Below are positions 52,868 to 61,065 of a DNA stretch of 64,000 nucleotides, one piece after another. Below the pieces are notes generated by a model, which worked only from the letters and a program-made list of their open reading frames with translations, searched no databases and was not told the DNA's origin. Source of the stretch: a virus; the IMG/VR virus record IMGVR_UViG_3300042450_002433, positions 62,001 through 126,000 of that record. One strand, written 5' to 3'. A program made the translations under genes and the position numbers. Each line of letters starts with the position of its first letter. The stretch's first letter is position 1.

Positions 52868-53103
52868 TGGGATCAATAATTAACATCGAAACTACTTTCA
52901 GCAAAGAGATCGAAGAACTGTGTCGAGATCGCAAGGATGGTCAATACATCGATGCAATTCTTGAACTTTGCGAAAAGCATGGAATTGAGCCTGAATCGGT
53001 TGCAAAGTTGGTAACTAAGCCAATTCGGGAAAAATTGAAAGCAGAGTTTGAGAATAAAAACATGCTAAAAGGCGGGAAAAAGTCAAAACTCCCCCTTGAC
53101 TGA
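52867..53103 (+). CDS. 33: late-transcription co-activator gp33
   Basis: Bridges RNA polymerase and the sliding clamp at late promoters with gp55. The 78-residue helical protein resembles the short gp33 of T4-like cyanophages: 'FSKEIEELCRDRKDGQYIDA' then 'ILELCEKHGIEPESVAKLVT' then 'KPIREKLKAEFENKNML', with a basic end and a hydrophobic C-terminus (KLPLD) suited to clamp contact. The gene sits directly before gp32, as I recall from that group. Overall identity to T4 gp33 is too low to judge by eye. Translation is coupled to the previous gene (TAATG). Confidence 0.65.
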   Translation: MGSIINIETTFSKEIEELCRDRKDGQYIDAILELCEKHGIEPESVAKLVTKPIREKLKAEFENKNMLKGGKKSKLPLD

Positions 53104-53124
53104 TTGGTTATTTTGTGATACAAT
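53096..53124 (+). promoter_or_regulatory. sigma70-like promoter of gene 32
   Basis: TTGACT (53096-53101) and TACAAT (53119-53124) with a 17-base spacer, overlapping the last codons of gp33. A 40-base leader with AAGGAG follows. Confidence 0.7.
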
Positions 53125-53170
53125 AAACTAAATCGTTTTACTATACAACAAACACAAGGAGATACAAAAC

Positions 53171-54103
53171 ATGTCAGGTTTTTCAAGTATGAAGAAGAAT
53201 GCTCAGTCCGCGATTGATCGCCTCTCTAAGGAAATGACAAAGGTCAATACCAAGGGTAGTTATGAGGATGATCGCTTTTGGACTCTTGAGCGAGACAAGA
53301 GCGGAAACGGATATGCAGTCATTCGCTTCCTTGCACCTGTAGAGGGAGAAGACATTCCATGGGTTCGACTGTTCTCCCACGGATTCCAAGGCAAGGGCGG
53401 TTGGATGATTGAGAATTGCCCAACCACCGTTGGAAAGAAGTGTCCTGTGTGTGAAGGAAATACAGAGTTGTGGAACAGCGGCATTGAATCGAACAAGGGA
53501 ATTGCGCGTGATCGTAAGCGCAAGTTGTCATACATTGCCAATATCCTTGTGGTGAGTGATCCATCTAATCGCGAGAATGAGGGAAAGGTTTTCTTGTATA
53601 AGTTTGGCAAGAAGATTTTTGATAAGTTGCAGGAAGCAACAAGCCCTGCATCTCCCGATGAGACAAAGTTCAATCCGTTTGATTTTTGGCAGGGCGCAAA
53701 TTTCAAGTTGAAGGCACATCTCGAATCGGGTTATGTCTCTTATGACAAGAGTGCGTTTCAGCCACAGTCGGAAGTGTTTGATGGCGATGACAAGCGTCTT
53801 GAGGCTCTGTGGAAGTCACAGTATCCTCTTCAGCCCTTTGTTGCTCCTGATCAGTTCAAGGCATATGAGGAACTCAAGGGTCGAATGGATCAGGTTCTTA
53901 AGGGAGGCGCAGCAGAGGGTTCTGCCGTCAATGCAGAGGAAGCACAGCCTGAGGACTTTCGTAGCAAGATGAAGTCTATGGCAGCATCTAGTTTTGGAGA
54001 AGAGAAGGTGGCAAAGAAGGCTCCTGCAAAGGGAGCAAAGACTGAAGATGAAGGCGAAGATGCCTTTGCCTACTTCAAGAAGTTAGCAGATGATGATGAC
54101 TGA
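53171..54103 (+). CDS. 32: single-stranded DNA-binding protein gp32
   Basis: Coats ssDNA in replication, recombination and repair and contacts UvsY, primase and polymerase. 310 residues, as T4 gp32. The N-terminal basic 'B' region (MSGFSSMKKNAQSAIDRLSK) gives cooperativity. The core zinc site has His70, Cys83, Cys91 and Cys94 (LFSHGF, ENCP, KKCPVC). The C-terminus is an acidic 'A' tail (KTEDEGEDAFAYFKKLADDD) for protein contacts. The Ala/Lys-rich stretch before the tail is a linker. Strong ribosome-binding site and its own promoter fit high expression. Confidence 0.93.
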   Translation: MSGFSSMKKNAQSAIDRLSKEMTKVNTKGSYEDDRFWTLERDKSGNGYAVIRFLAPVEGEDIPWVRLFSHGFQGKGGWMIENCPTTVGKKCPVCEGNTELWNSGIESNKGIARDRKRKLSYIANILVVSDPSNRENEGKVFLYKFGKKIFDKLQEATSPASPDETKFNPFDFWQGANFKLKAHLESGYVSYDKSAFQPQSEVFDGDDKRLEALWKSQYPLQPFVAPDQFKAYEELKGRMDQVLKGGAAEGSAVNAEEAQPEDFRSKMKSMAASSFGEEKVAKKAPAKGAKTEDEGEDAFAYFKKLADDDD

Positions 54104-56827
54104 TTAGAGTGAAGGACACTCTTGAAATAGCAGAGCACGGAATGTAGGCTCTGTATTCCGATTTGAAGTCGGAGACAACATAATAGATTCGCCCCCGCCC
54201 CCACCACCGAGAACATTTGTGGTGGGGGCACTTATGTTGGTGGGGTTGTTTTGCTTGGTTGCATTATATTGAGCAGTGGATGCATTTGTTGTTGCGGCAT
54301 TAACTGCATTTGCATTGTATGATTGTGAAGACATATTAGCATACTGAACACCACCTCCTGCTTTTCCAAGGGGAGTGCTAGATGAACTGTTGTATGTGTT
54401 CTGTGTATTTGCTGCAATGTTTGTATTGCTTTGTGCCATGGAAGAAACTGCACTGTTTGTGTCTTCCATAACCTTGTTTGTTTTTTCTGCTGCAACTGCA
54501 AGAGGAGATGCTGCGGGTGTGCCACCTCCCAATGCAGCCTTAATCGAACCACCAACAAGAGGAATCTCACCAAGCGCATCGGCAATCGAATTGATAATAT
54601 CTGTGAAAAAACTGACTAGTTTGTCATTAAGCCACTCACCAAAATTTGCAATATCTTCTAACCATTCTCCACTTGTAACCCAATTCCATAACCAAGTTAC
54701 GGTTGAGGTAAGTGCATCCACAAGCATCTTGGGAAGATCGTAATAGAAAAATTTGATTACATAAAATGCTGCCTTAAGCAACAGTATGGGCAATCTAATA
54801 AATGTCATTATCAATTGTCCGATCAGATACTTTGCAATTGCAAAAAACATTTCATATATTGATTTTAGGATTTTGGAGAACATCCCACCACCGCCTTGGA
54901 ATATCGCCACAATATTACTAAAAGCATCAATGAAAGGTTTGATCAGTAGGTTATATCCTCCCATGATATATTCAGATATCGCATCGATAAGTCCTCCGAT
55001 TGTGTCTCCGATTGTGTTATTTAAAAAGTCAAAGATGTCTTTGAAATCGAGCAGTCCAAAAGTCAGTCCGCTGATAATTTGAGACACTGCTCCGAGAATT
55101 GCTCCTTTAATATTCCCAAGTTCCTGAAACCCTTTATATGCACCATAGAGTGCATCAACAACGAGTTGAGCATAGAAGAAAAACTTCCCAAGAATTTTGA
55201 ATCCAAACATGAATGCTTTTCCAAATAACCCAAGAGAACCTGCCGTTGCTGGAAAAATCTTAGAGAGTGCTGCAAATCCTTTTGTGAGGGGTGAAAGAAA
55301 TTCCCCAATACCCGAAAACATTCGCATAATTCCCGAACCAATTCCCGAAAATACAACACCAAATGCCTTGCCAATTCCAAAAGGAATGAGTTTTATCAGG
55401 GATATGATAAACATAATCTTGGTAAAGAGATAACCAACTACCGCACCTATTCCCACAACCAAAACAAGAAGGATTTTTTTGAACATACCACTATCCTTAT
55501 CAAACAGACCTCCAAGTTGATCTTTTAGATTTGCAATGCTATCAGTGAGCATCGATGCCCACTTAGGAGTTCCTGTATTGGCTTCTGCATCTCGTTCTGC
55601 CGCTGCAATATCTTCTGCCTTTGTGTGATTCAGTGTGGCGAGTTGAGTATCCGCAATACGATCCAGTCCATCGACAACTTGAGTGCCTCGTTCCTTTGCC
55701 TCCTGACGCTCCTTAATCATTTCAGGATCTCTCGCGACCATGGTCGTTGCCATCTGTCTCGAAACATTTTTGTCAGCCATCTTCTTGAGAATCTGTTTTT
55801 CTTCGATTGAGGTCAGTTCTCTTTTTGTCTTGATTAACAGATTTTCACGAATCGTCTCTTTGCTTTTCATTGCAAATTGCTTACGATATTCTTCTGTCTC
55901 TTGTGCAGTTGCCTCAGGATTCTTGATTGAATATAGTGCCATTTCTGCCGAAACAATAGCATCAAGTTCGCTTTTGATGTCTTTCAATCCCACAATACCG
56001 CCCGTGGCACTCAATGAATCTGAGAGTTTTGTTCCTTCTGTTTCTGCATTCTTTTTTGCAAGAATTTCGTTGAGTTTTTCTCTTTGAATAATCCCCGATT
56101 TGGCATCTTCGACTATTCGTTTTTTGGCATCTAATGTTCTTAGCAGTCCAATTTCGTTGTCTCTGATTTTTGCACTTTGCTGTATTTCAGTAAAGGTATC
56201 AGACACTCCTTGGAATGCCTTAGACATTTTGCCCATTTCAGGGCCAAGAACATCTGCCATATTACTAGCAGTATTAAGGATTGTGGTCTTGAGAGATTCT
56301 AATGATCGTTCAGTTTGTTTCCGCTGACTTCCTTCCAATATAGCAGCCTGTCGAACTTCGGACAGTTCTACTCTTGCAGCATTTTGTTCTTTTGTTGCTT
56401 TTTCAATTTCTAGATTATAGAGTTTAAGATCTGCTTCATGCAGATCCATTGCTTCTCTTGCGCCGTCAATAGACAATTTCCACTCACCTGCGGAATCTCT
56501 GAACTTCTTATTTTCAGTTGCAGATTTGCGTTCAAACTCTAATCTTTTATCTTCAGCAGCAAGAACTTTTTGCTTTTTTTCGCTATGCTTAGACTCGACT
56601 TGCTCAAGTTTCTTAAGCGTTGCTATGTATTTTTGAGAATCCTTTTCAACTGCATTTATGGTTGCTTGAAAATCTTCAAGTGCCTTTGCTGCCGCCTTTT
56701 CTTTTTCAGGATCGAATGTGGGTTTAAGAGACGGTGGTGGAGGAGGAGTTTGAATAGGAATAGCAATTCCATCTTGATTGATGGGTGGCGTTGGCTGTCC
56801 CGATTGATTTGTTGGTTCTCCTGCCAT
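54104..56827 (-). CDS. 29: tail tape measure / baseplate hub protein, gp29-like
   Basis: Sets tail length and sits in the tail tube with the hub. At 907 residues it is larger than T4 gp29 (590). Residues 1-40 are a Pro/Gln-rich tail, about 45-400 are charged coiled coil (EKEKAAAKALEDFQATINAV style), and about 449-720 contain several hydrophobic helices (KKILLVLVVGIGAVVGYLF and others) that could pass the host membrane on ejection. The last 130 residues are Asn/Ser/Thr/Ala-rich. Long coiled coil plus hydrophobic core plus position after the chaperone genes is the tape-measure pattern. AAAGGA precedes the start. Confidence 0.75.
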   Translation of the reverse strand: MAGEPTNQSGQPTPPINQDGIAIPIQTPPPPPSLKPTFDPEKEKAAAKALEDFQATINAVEKDSQKYIATLKKLEQVESKHSEKKQKVLAAEDKRLEFERKSATENKKFRDSAGEWKLSIDGAREAMDLHEADLKLYNLEIEKATKEQNAARVELSEVRQAAILEGSQRKQTERSLESLKTTILNTASNMADVLGPEMGKMSKAFQGVSDTFTEIQQSAKIRDNEIGLLRTLDAKKRIVEDAKSGIIQREKLNEILAKKNAETEGTKLSDSLSATGGIVGLKDIKSELDAIVSAEMALYSIKNPEATAQETEEYRKQFAMKSKETIRENLLIKTKRELTSIEEKQILKKMADKNVSRQMATTMVARDPEMIKERQEAKERGTQVVDGLDRIADTQLATLNHTKAEDIAAAERDAEANTGTPKWASMLTDSIANLKDQLGGLFDKDSGMFKKILLVLVVGIGAVVGYLFTKIMFIISLIKLIPFGIGKAFGVVFSGIGSGIMRMFSGIGEFLSPLTKGFAALSKIFPATAGSLGLFGKAFMFGFKILGKFFFYAQLVVDALYGAYKGFQELGNIKGAILGAVSQIISGLTFGLLDFKDIFDFLNNTIGDTIGGLIDAISEYIMGGYNLLIKPFIDAFSNIVAIFQGGGGMFSKILKSIYEMFFAIAKYLIGQLIMTFIRLPILLLKAAFYVIKFFYYDLPKMLVDALTSTVTWLWNWVTSGEWLEDIANFGEWLNDKLVSFFTDIINSIADALGEIPLVGGSIKAALGGGTPAASPLAVAAEKTNKVMEDTNSAVSSMAQSNTNIAANTQNTYNSSSSTPLGKAGGGVQYANMSSQSYNANAVNAATTNASTAQYNATKQNNPTNISAPTTNVLGGGGGGESIMLSPTSNRNTEPTFRALLFQECPSL
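54106..54122. terminator. hairpin between convergent gp32 and gp29
   Basis: AGAGTG (54106-54111) pairs perfectly with CACTCT (54117-54122) around a 5-base loop, immediately after the gp32 stop and inside the last gp29 codons. No T-run is present. Confidence 0.45.
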
Positions 56828-56839
56828 CTGACTTATCCT

Positions 56840-57001
56840 TTATCGTTCCTGACTCTTCATCGATTCCATTCTCTCTTTTTCTTCCTTTAGATGCTGCATC
56901 AGCAGTTCGATATAAATCCTCCGTTCCCATGACATCATGCCTTCAAGGTCTTCAAGTGTGTAGTGAAAATTCTGCATCATCGCAAAGTTAACCGAGAGCA
57001 T
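56840..57001 (-). CDS. tail assembly chaperone extension (T-like domain), 53 aa
   Basis: The 53-residue frame reads MLSVNFAMMQNFHYTLEDLE, then GMMSWERRIYIELLMQHLKE and EKERMESMKSQER. The middle (helix, short turn, 'LEDLEGMMSWERR-YIELL' helix) follows the pattern of the T-type frameshift domain of tail assembly chaperones. The ATG at 57001 has no Shine-Dalgarno sequence, and the frame is open upstream without a stop to the end of gp26, where a -1 slippery heptamer lies. I therefore expect most product as a gp26 fusion. It ends 13 bases before gp29, the place of G/GT genes in other phages. Confidence 0.7.
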   Translation of the reverse strand: MLSVNFAMMQNFHYTLEDLEGMMSWERRIYIELLMQHLKEEKERMESMKSQER

Positions 57002-57027
57002 ATTCAATAAATTGTCATGAGTGGAGG

Positions 57028-57735
57028 CTACGAGAAAAAACTTGTGATCCCCTTGAGTACTGTAGTATTTTCATGCCCACAACTCTTACATTTAAACTCA
57101 ACTTTCTTTTCCAATTTGGGCATGGTTTCAATGAACTCAAAGAGCCGCTTGAATTGATCTTGTGTTAGTTCTTCCACAAAGTTGCGAACTTCTGCTTCGT
57201 CCATCTCAGCAGCATTATGAATGATTTCGCCCTGATACACCTTATCAATCGATTTGACCAATATTGTAAGTGCTCGTTCGACATCGGATTGTGTGGTAAT
57301 ATCTTGAAGATCGTCCATGGTTGGATATCGCATCTGTATGCTGATATCATCTACAACCGTAATTACTTTGGTATGCTTTGGATCTATGGTTGGTTTAATC
57401 TCCTTGAGATTGATTTCGCATTCATTCGGAATCTCGCATTTTGAACATTTAATGTTTGGTTTTGCGGTTTCTCCAACAGAATGACTTCTCAATTGGAGAA
57501 ATAGGTATTCCATATCTGCAATCGGCAACTTGAATACATCAACAGTCCCACCCGTGCATGCCGAAATTACTTCTCGAATTGCACTATTGATTGTTTTTTC
57601 GTCTTTGCTTTCTGATGCCATAAAGAGGATTTTTTCCTCTTTGACAATAAATGGACGATACTCAATCTTTTTGCCACTAACAGGCAAAGTTGTCTGATGT
57701 TTCGGTACTGATGCGAGAATTCCTGAAAGTGCCAT
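57028..57735 (-). CDS. 26: baseplate hub / tail assembly chaperone, gp26-like
   Basis: A 235-residue member of the T4 gp26-like baseplate family. Notable are two Cys-x-x-Cys pairs, 'IKCSKCEIPNECE' near residue 95 and 'FKCKSCGHEN' near 220, a probable zinc ribbon. An N-terminal 'VSGKKIEYRPFIVKEEKILF' and central 'ERALTILVKSIDKVYQGEII' region look like a phage tail chaperone fold. AGGAG precedes the start. Its position directly before the T-like ORF and gp29 suggests the role of lambda gpG. The end carries a slippery T-TTT-TTC (57034-57040) with a Shine-Dalgarno-like AAGGGG 8 bases upstream. Confidence 0.75.
   Translation of the reverse strand: MALSGILASVPKHQTTLPVSGKKIEYRPFIVKEEKILFMASESKDEKTINSAIREVISACTGGTVDVFKLPIADMEYLFLQLRSHSVGETAKPNIKCSKCEIPNECEINLKEIKPTIDPKHTKVITVVDDISIQMRYPTMDDLQDITTQSDVERALTILVKSIDKVYQGEIIHNAAEMDEAEVRNFVEELTQDQFKRLFEFIETMPKLEKKVEFKCKSCGHENTTVLKGITSFFS
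57034..57040 (-). other. predicted -1 programmed ribosomal frameshift site
   Basis: Minus strand T-TTT-TTC in the zero frame AGT TTT TTC TCG TAG. A -1 slip continues CTC GTA GCC TCC ACT CAT GAC without a stop into the 53-residue ORF. AAGGGG, 8 bases upstream, resembles the stimulatory element of dnaX-type sites. Predicted product: 57735-57034 joined to 57034-56840. Confidence 0.7.
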
Positions 57736-57757
57736 TACGATCTCCTATGATGAAAAG

Positions 57758-58780
57758 TTAGGGGTTAAATCCGTTGCCAAAGAAGCCTTCTCCAAAAAAT
57801 CCTTGAACTTGCGACATTTGAGTCAGCATTCCCTGTAGACCGCCCTGTCTTGGAGTTGCATATACAACTCTACCATCTACGCCTCGGGGGAGATCCTGTG
57901 CTTTATATTCCTCTAGTTGCCGTGTATATGCCGTCAGGATGCTCTGTTGTTGCTGACGGACAGCATTGAACGCTCCACGCTCTGCAATCGTTCCTAGAGC
58001 AAACCCGTTGACTGCCTTGTCAATGCCCAACTGACTTGCCATCAGGATATCTTTGAATCTATCTCTTTCAATAACAGGATATCCCGTATCCGTTACTGTG
58101 GGCAATGTGTTGCTGTATACGATTCGGTCGGGTAAAAGTGGAAGAATGTCATGATACATAAATCCAATATCCGAGAACAGCGGTTCATTGATGTTTGTAT
58201 AGTTTAGAGATCCACCATTCATATTCAACGAAAATGGATAGACTTCAGTAAACCGATATCCAACAATTTGACCATTATTCATTGCTTGCATTGCCATTTC
58301 AAAATTCTGAACATGGTTGGGGAGCAACATTAGGAATATTTCACTGCCCTTTGCATATTCGTCATAGTATCGCCATTGGCGAGTAACTGGATTCTGAATA
58401 TATCTGAGCCATGTCTCGAAAAACTCCTTCTCAAACATATCAGTACCACAGTTGAACTGAATTTTTATACCCGAAGCATTATTCGTATTTCTCTTGTATG
58501 GAAATACGCGGCTTGGCCCTGCATCGATATAGTTTTGTTCGGTGCTATACCATGACTGTTCGTTCATGGCTACAGATTTGCATGTAGTTGCCAATCGTGC
58601 AACATCTACAACAAAATTCATGCCAATGGCATCTCGCACCTGTTGGTTGGGGAATATCATCGTGAGCCAACGGTTCCCCGATGCCCATCCCGTATCTCGT
58701 GCGCGACCATAGACAGAATCCTGAAATGATGGTTCGGGATTCTTAACTGGCGTAACTGGTCGTATTCTGCTTGTATCCAT
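57758..58780 (-). CDS. 54: baseplate tail-tube protein, gp54-like
   Basis: The 340-residue protein fits T4 gp54, which joins the baseplate to the tail tube and starts tube polymerisation. The central block 'IQFNCGTDMFEKEFFETWLR' then 'YIQNPVTRQWRYYDEYAKGS' followed by 'FTEVYPFSLNMNGGSLNYTN' corresponds to the tail-tube-like beta sandwich with the 'DPxT' turn found in gp19/gp54 proteins. The C-terminus is Gln/Gly/Phe-rich (GFFGEGFFGNGFNP). It shares the minus strand with gp26 and gp29. No Shine-Dalgarno sequence is obvious. Confusion with gp48 is unlikely since that gene lies at 59900. Confidence 0.65.
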   Translation of the reverse strand: MDTSRIRPVTPVKNPEPSFQDSVYGRARDTGWASGNRWLTMIFPNQQVRDAIGMNFVVDVARLATTCKSVAMNEQSWYSTEQNYIDAGPSRVFPYKRNTNNASGIKIQFNCGTDMFEKEFFETWLRYIQNPVTRQWRYYDEYAKGSEIFLMLLPNHVQNFEMAMQAMNNGQIVGYRFTEVYPFSLNMNGGSLNYTNINEPLFSDIGFMYHDILPLLPDRIVYSNTLPTVTDTGYPVIERDRFKDILMASQLGIDKAVNGFALGTIAERGAFNAVRQQQQSILTAYTRQLEEYKAQDLPRGVDGRVVYATPRQGGLQGMLTQMSQVQGFFGEGFFGNGFNP

Positions 58781-58798
58781 GTTTCTATACAGTATCTA

Positions 58799-59389
58799 TC
58801 ATGCGAGTGCCCATATATCGCTTCGGCTTGCGCCCTTGAATCTGTCTAAAGGGAAGAAAGGAACAGTCTTCCAATCATGAGGAGAGATGAATGAAACCTT
58901 TGATACGATATGTTTGTAATAATATCGCTTGATGCATGGTCGGTATGCCTTCATGATCGCTGACCCCTTAAGCATCCCATAGGTCACTCTGAACTCTACG
59001 CTTGTGTTATTGTGTGCTATCCAATTGGGGTCGGAGACATATTTAAGAAGATTGTTTAAAAAATTTGCCCTTCCTGACGGAGGTAGATAGTGCAAATTGA
59101 GACCAAGAAATCCATCTTTTTGAGGATGTAGGATGATGGTAATTGGAAATTCATCCCAAAACATGAGTTGATCTTTTGTTTTGGGGCTATATCCATAGAA
59201 CACCATCTTGCCAGGAGTCAGACTTTTTCGAATAACTGTTTTTCCTGAATCTATGAAGTTTCTTTGATTCATGGTTGTTTTGATTTTGGATAGGTTTGTT
59301 GCCAACCAACGGGTTGTTCGGTCATCTCCAAGTTGAAGATTCGTTCCTTGCATCCCTTTTAGGACTTTTACTACTTGTTGTTTTGTCAT
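58799..59389 (-). CDS. conserved T4-type protein next to gp4, 196 aa
   Basis: The start overlaps the gp4 stop (ATGA). Characteristic phrases are 'MVFYGYSPKTKDQLMFWDEF', 'GFLGLNLHYLPPSGRANFLN' and a C-terminal 'WKTVPFFPLDRFKGASRSDI'. I recall similar proteins (a W-D-x-F-P phrase, GLNLHYLPP and RFxGASxxxIW) in many T4-like environmental phages, unnamed or given as structural or head-completion proteins. By gene order next to gp4 it could take part in head completion or DNA-end protection (T4 gp2 lies beside gp4), but I cannot confirm that. Confidence 0.6.
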   Translation of the reverse strand: MTKQQVVKVLKGMQGTNLQLGDDRTTRWLATNLSKIKTTMNQRNFIDSGKTVIRKSLTPGKMVFYGYSPKTKDQLMFWDEFPITIILHPQKDGFLGLNLHYLPPSGRANFLNNLLKYVSDPNWIAHNNTSVEFRVTYGMLKGSAIMKAYRPCIKRYYYKHIVSKVSFISPHDWKTVPFFPLDRFKGASRSDIWALA

Positions 59390-59886
59390 TTTCCAGCCTT
59401 ACCGAAGATGTTTTCTTCTGTTAGAATCCGAAATTTCCAACCGCGATCTGTGCAGTAGTCTTTTGCTGCTTCCCATTTTGCAGAGTTAATCAGCCAATTT
59501 CTAATCTCAAACAACTTGGATTTGGAGATTCGTTTTGATTTGGGTTGCTCGGGTTTTATTGTTTGTTTTTTGGGTTTAACCTCGATCAAACACTCCTCAA
59601 TCCCGCCATCAGGCTTCTTAAGACACATCCAAAAGTCCACAAAGTAACGGTGTTTGCGCCCATCGACAGGCGAAATATACGGGACAACCACTTCTTCCGA
59701 AGACCATTTAGTAACAGAGTCGTTTTCATCGCAAAAAACCATTACGCGCCTTTCCCACAATGATCGGTAAAAGCACATCGAGGGATCTCCCTTATACTTT
59801 TCGGGTCGTTTTGGTGTGTATCTTCCCTTGTATGATTTGTTGTTTGCGATGAGGGTTCTCCCGTATATTCTATTTATCAAAGACAT
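59386..59886 (-). CDS. 4: head completion protein, gp4-like
   Basis: Finishes the DNA-filled head before tail joining. The T4 gp4 pattern is clear: 'RYTPKRPEKYKGDPS', then FYRSLWERRVMVFCDENDS, then 'VTKWSSEEVVVPYISPVDGR' with KHRYFVDFWM and a basic 'LIEVKPKKQTIKPEQP'. The Glu in the YRSxWE block, the Asp in the YFxDF block and ExK look like a PD-(D/E)xK nuclease core, as proposed for gp4 in T4-like phages. 166 residues fit T4 gp4 (150). It is divergent from gp48, with only 13 bases between the two start codons. Confidence 0.85.
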   Translation of the reverse strand: MSLINRIYGRTLIANNKSYKGRYTPKRPEKYKGDPSMCFYRSLWERRVMVFCDENDSVTKWSSEEVVVPYISPVDGRKHRYFVDFWMCLKKPDGGIEECLIEVKPKKQTIKPEQPKSKRISKSKLFEIRNWLINSAKWEAAKDYCTDRGWKFRILTEENIFGKAGK

Positions 59887-59893
59887 CTAAATA
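59887..59893 (+). promoter_or_regulatory. T4-like late promoter 6 bases before gp48
   Basis: CTAAATA ends exactly 6 bases before the ATG at 59900. No Shine-Dalgarno sequence. Lies in the 13-base gap between divergent gp4 and gp48. Confidence 0.6.
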
Positions 59894-59899
59894 CACTAT

Positions 59900-61057
59900 A
59901 TGCAAGAATACAGTAGCCTAAAAAATTTAAAAGAAATCAATGCTGTTGATAAACTACTTTCTCGCGCTTCAAGTCAATTTGAGAAACGACTTTACAATGC
60001 GGGTAGGGCATGGGGATATTACAAATATCCGTATGACTTATTGAGTAATCCCACACTACAGAGTGTTATGAAGATTGAGATATATGATACGGGGGGAGGT
60101 ACTCTTGACACGAAACGAAATCGATTTCAGATAATAACAAGTAGTCTTGTAGATAAGATAACCGATTCTATAGGCAAAGGTGAAAAACCACAAACTCAAC
60201 CAACTGACCTTTCGGGAATGGTTGGTGCGGCAGGTGGTGCAATCTTGGCGGGACTCGGAGTAATCGTTAATACAGCAGAGCAAGCACTCGCGGACGGAGA
60301 CTTGCAGGGTCAGGGATTGGGAAGAGACTCCTATACCGAAGAACAAACGGGATTGTCGGGATTGACACAGCAGATTCTTCAATCAATATATCTCTATATG
60401 CCCACAGGGCTTGAGGTTGGTTATGGTCTTGAATATGAAGATAGTAGTATGGCAGCATTGGATAATCTCAAATTGGCAAAAGCAATTTCACAAGGAGATC
60501 AGGCAGCAGCAAGAGATATTGGTAAGAAATTAGGACTTGCAAATCTCAAAGTACTTGATTCTTTGGGAGATTTGGTTGGTGCAGAATCGGGAACATTTTC
60601 TAAATTTGCATCAGCACAGCAACGACAAGTAACAAATCCAATGGCACTGCATACTTTTAAAGAAGTTAAGCGGCGAGAATTCAACTTTGCATATACCTTT
60701 CTTCCACGAAATCAAGAAGAAATGCAGAATTGTCATGAAATAATTGGATTGTTGAAATATTATGCTCACCCCAAGAGATCGGAGGGAAATGGTCGCCTCT
60801 TAGATTATCCCGCAGAATTTGGAATTAGTTTTTTGATGGGTGATGGTACCTTGAATGGATATTTACCACAGATATTGAAATGTGCTCTCAAGTCAATCAG
60901 TGTTAAATATGGAGAAGACACCACTTTTACAACATTCAGTCAAGATGCGTTTGGTGCCGCACCAACAAAAATCACAATGTCACTAACATTTAGCGAACTT
61001 GAAATTCTGACTAGAGAGAGGTTTAACTGGGAATTGGGCGACAAACAATCAACATAA
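59900..61057 (+). CDS. 48: baseplate tail-tube cap, gp48-like
   Basis: With gp54 it caps the baseplate where the tail tube starts. 385 residues against 364 in T4. The C-terminal half, 'RREFNFAYTFLPRNQEEMQN' then 'CHEIIGLLKYYAHPKRS' and 'LKCALKSISVKYGEDTTFTT', ending 'TKITMSLTFSELEILTRERF', follows the T4 gp48 pattern (FxWxLxPRSxEDL..I..IYxYF and a final ..FxLEITMREI.. strand). Residues 110-135 are a hydrophobic Gly/Ala segment (GMVGAAGGAILAGLGVIV). The promoter arrangement implies an almost leaderless mRNA. Confidence 0.7.
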   Translation: MQEYSSLKNLKEINAVDKLLSRASSQFEKRLYNAGRAWGYYKYPYDLLSNPTLQSVMKIEIYDTGGGTLDTKRNRFQIITSSLVDKITDSIGKGEKPQTQPTDLSGMVGAAGGAILAGLGVIVNTAEQALADGDLQGQGLGRDSYTEEQTGLSGLTQQILQSIYLYMPTGLEVGYGLEYEDSSMAALDNLKLAKAISQGDQAAARDIGKKLGLANLKVLDSLGDLVGAESGTFSKFASAQQRQVTNPMALHTFKEVKRREFNFAYTFLPRNQEEMQNCHEIIGLLKYYAHPKRSEGNGRLLDYPAEFGISFLMGDGTLNGYLPQILKCALKSISVKYGEDTTFTTFSQDAFGAAPTKITMSLTFSELEILTRERFNWELGDKQST

Positions 61058-61065
61058 GGTAATAC

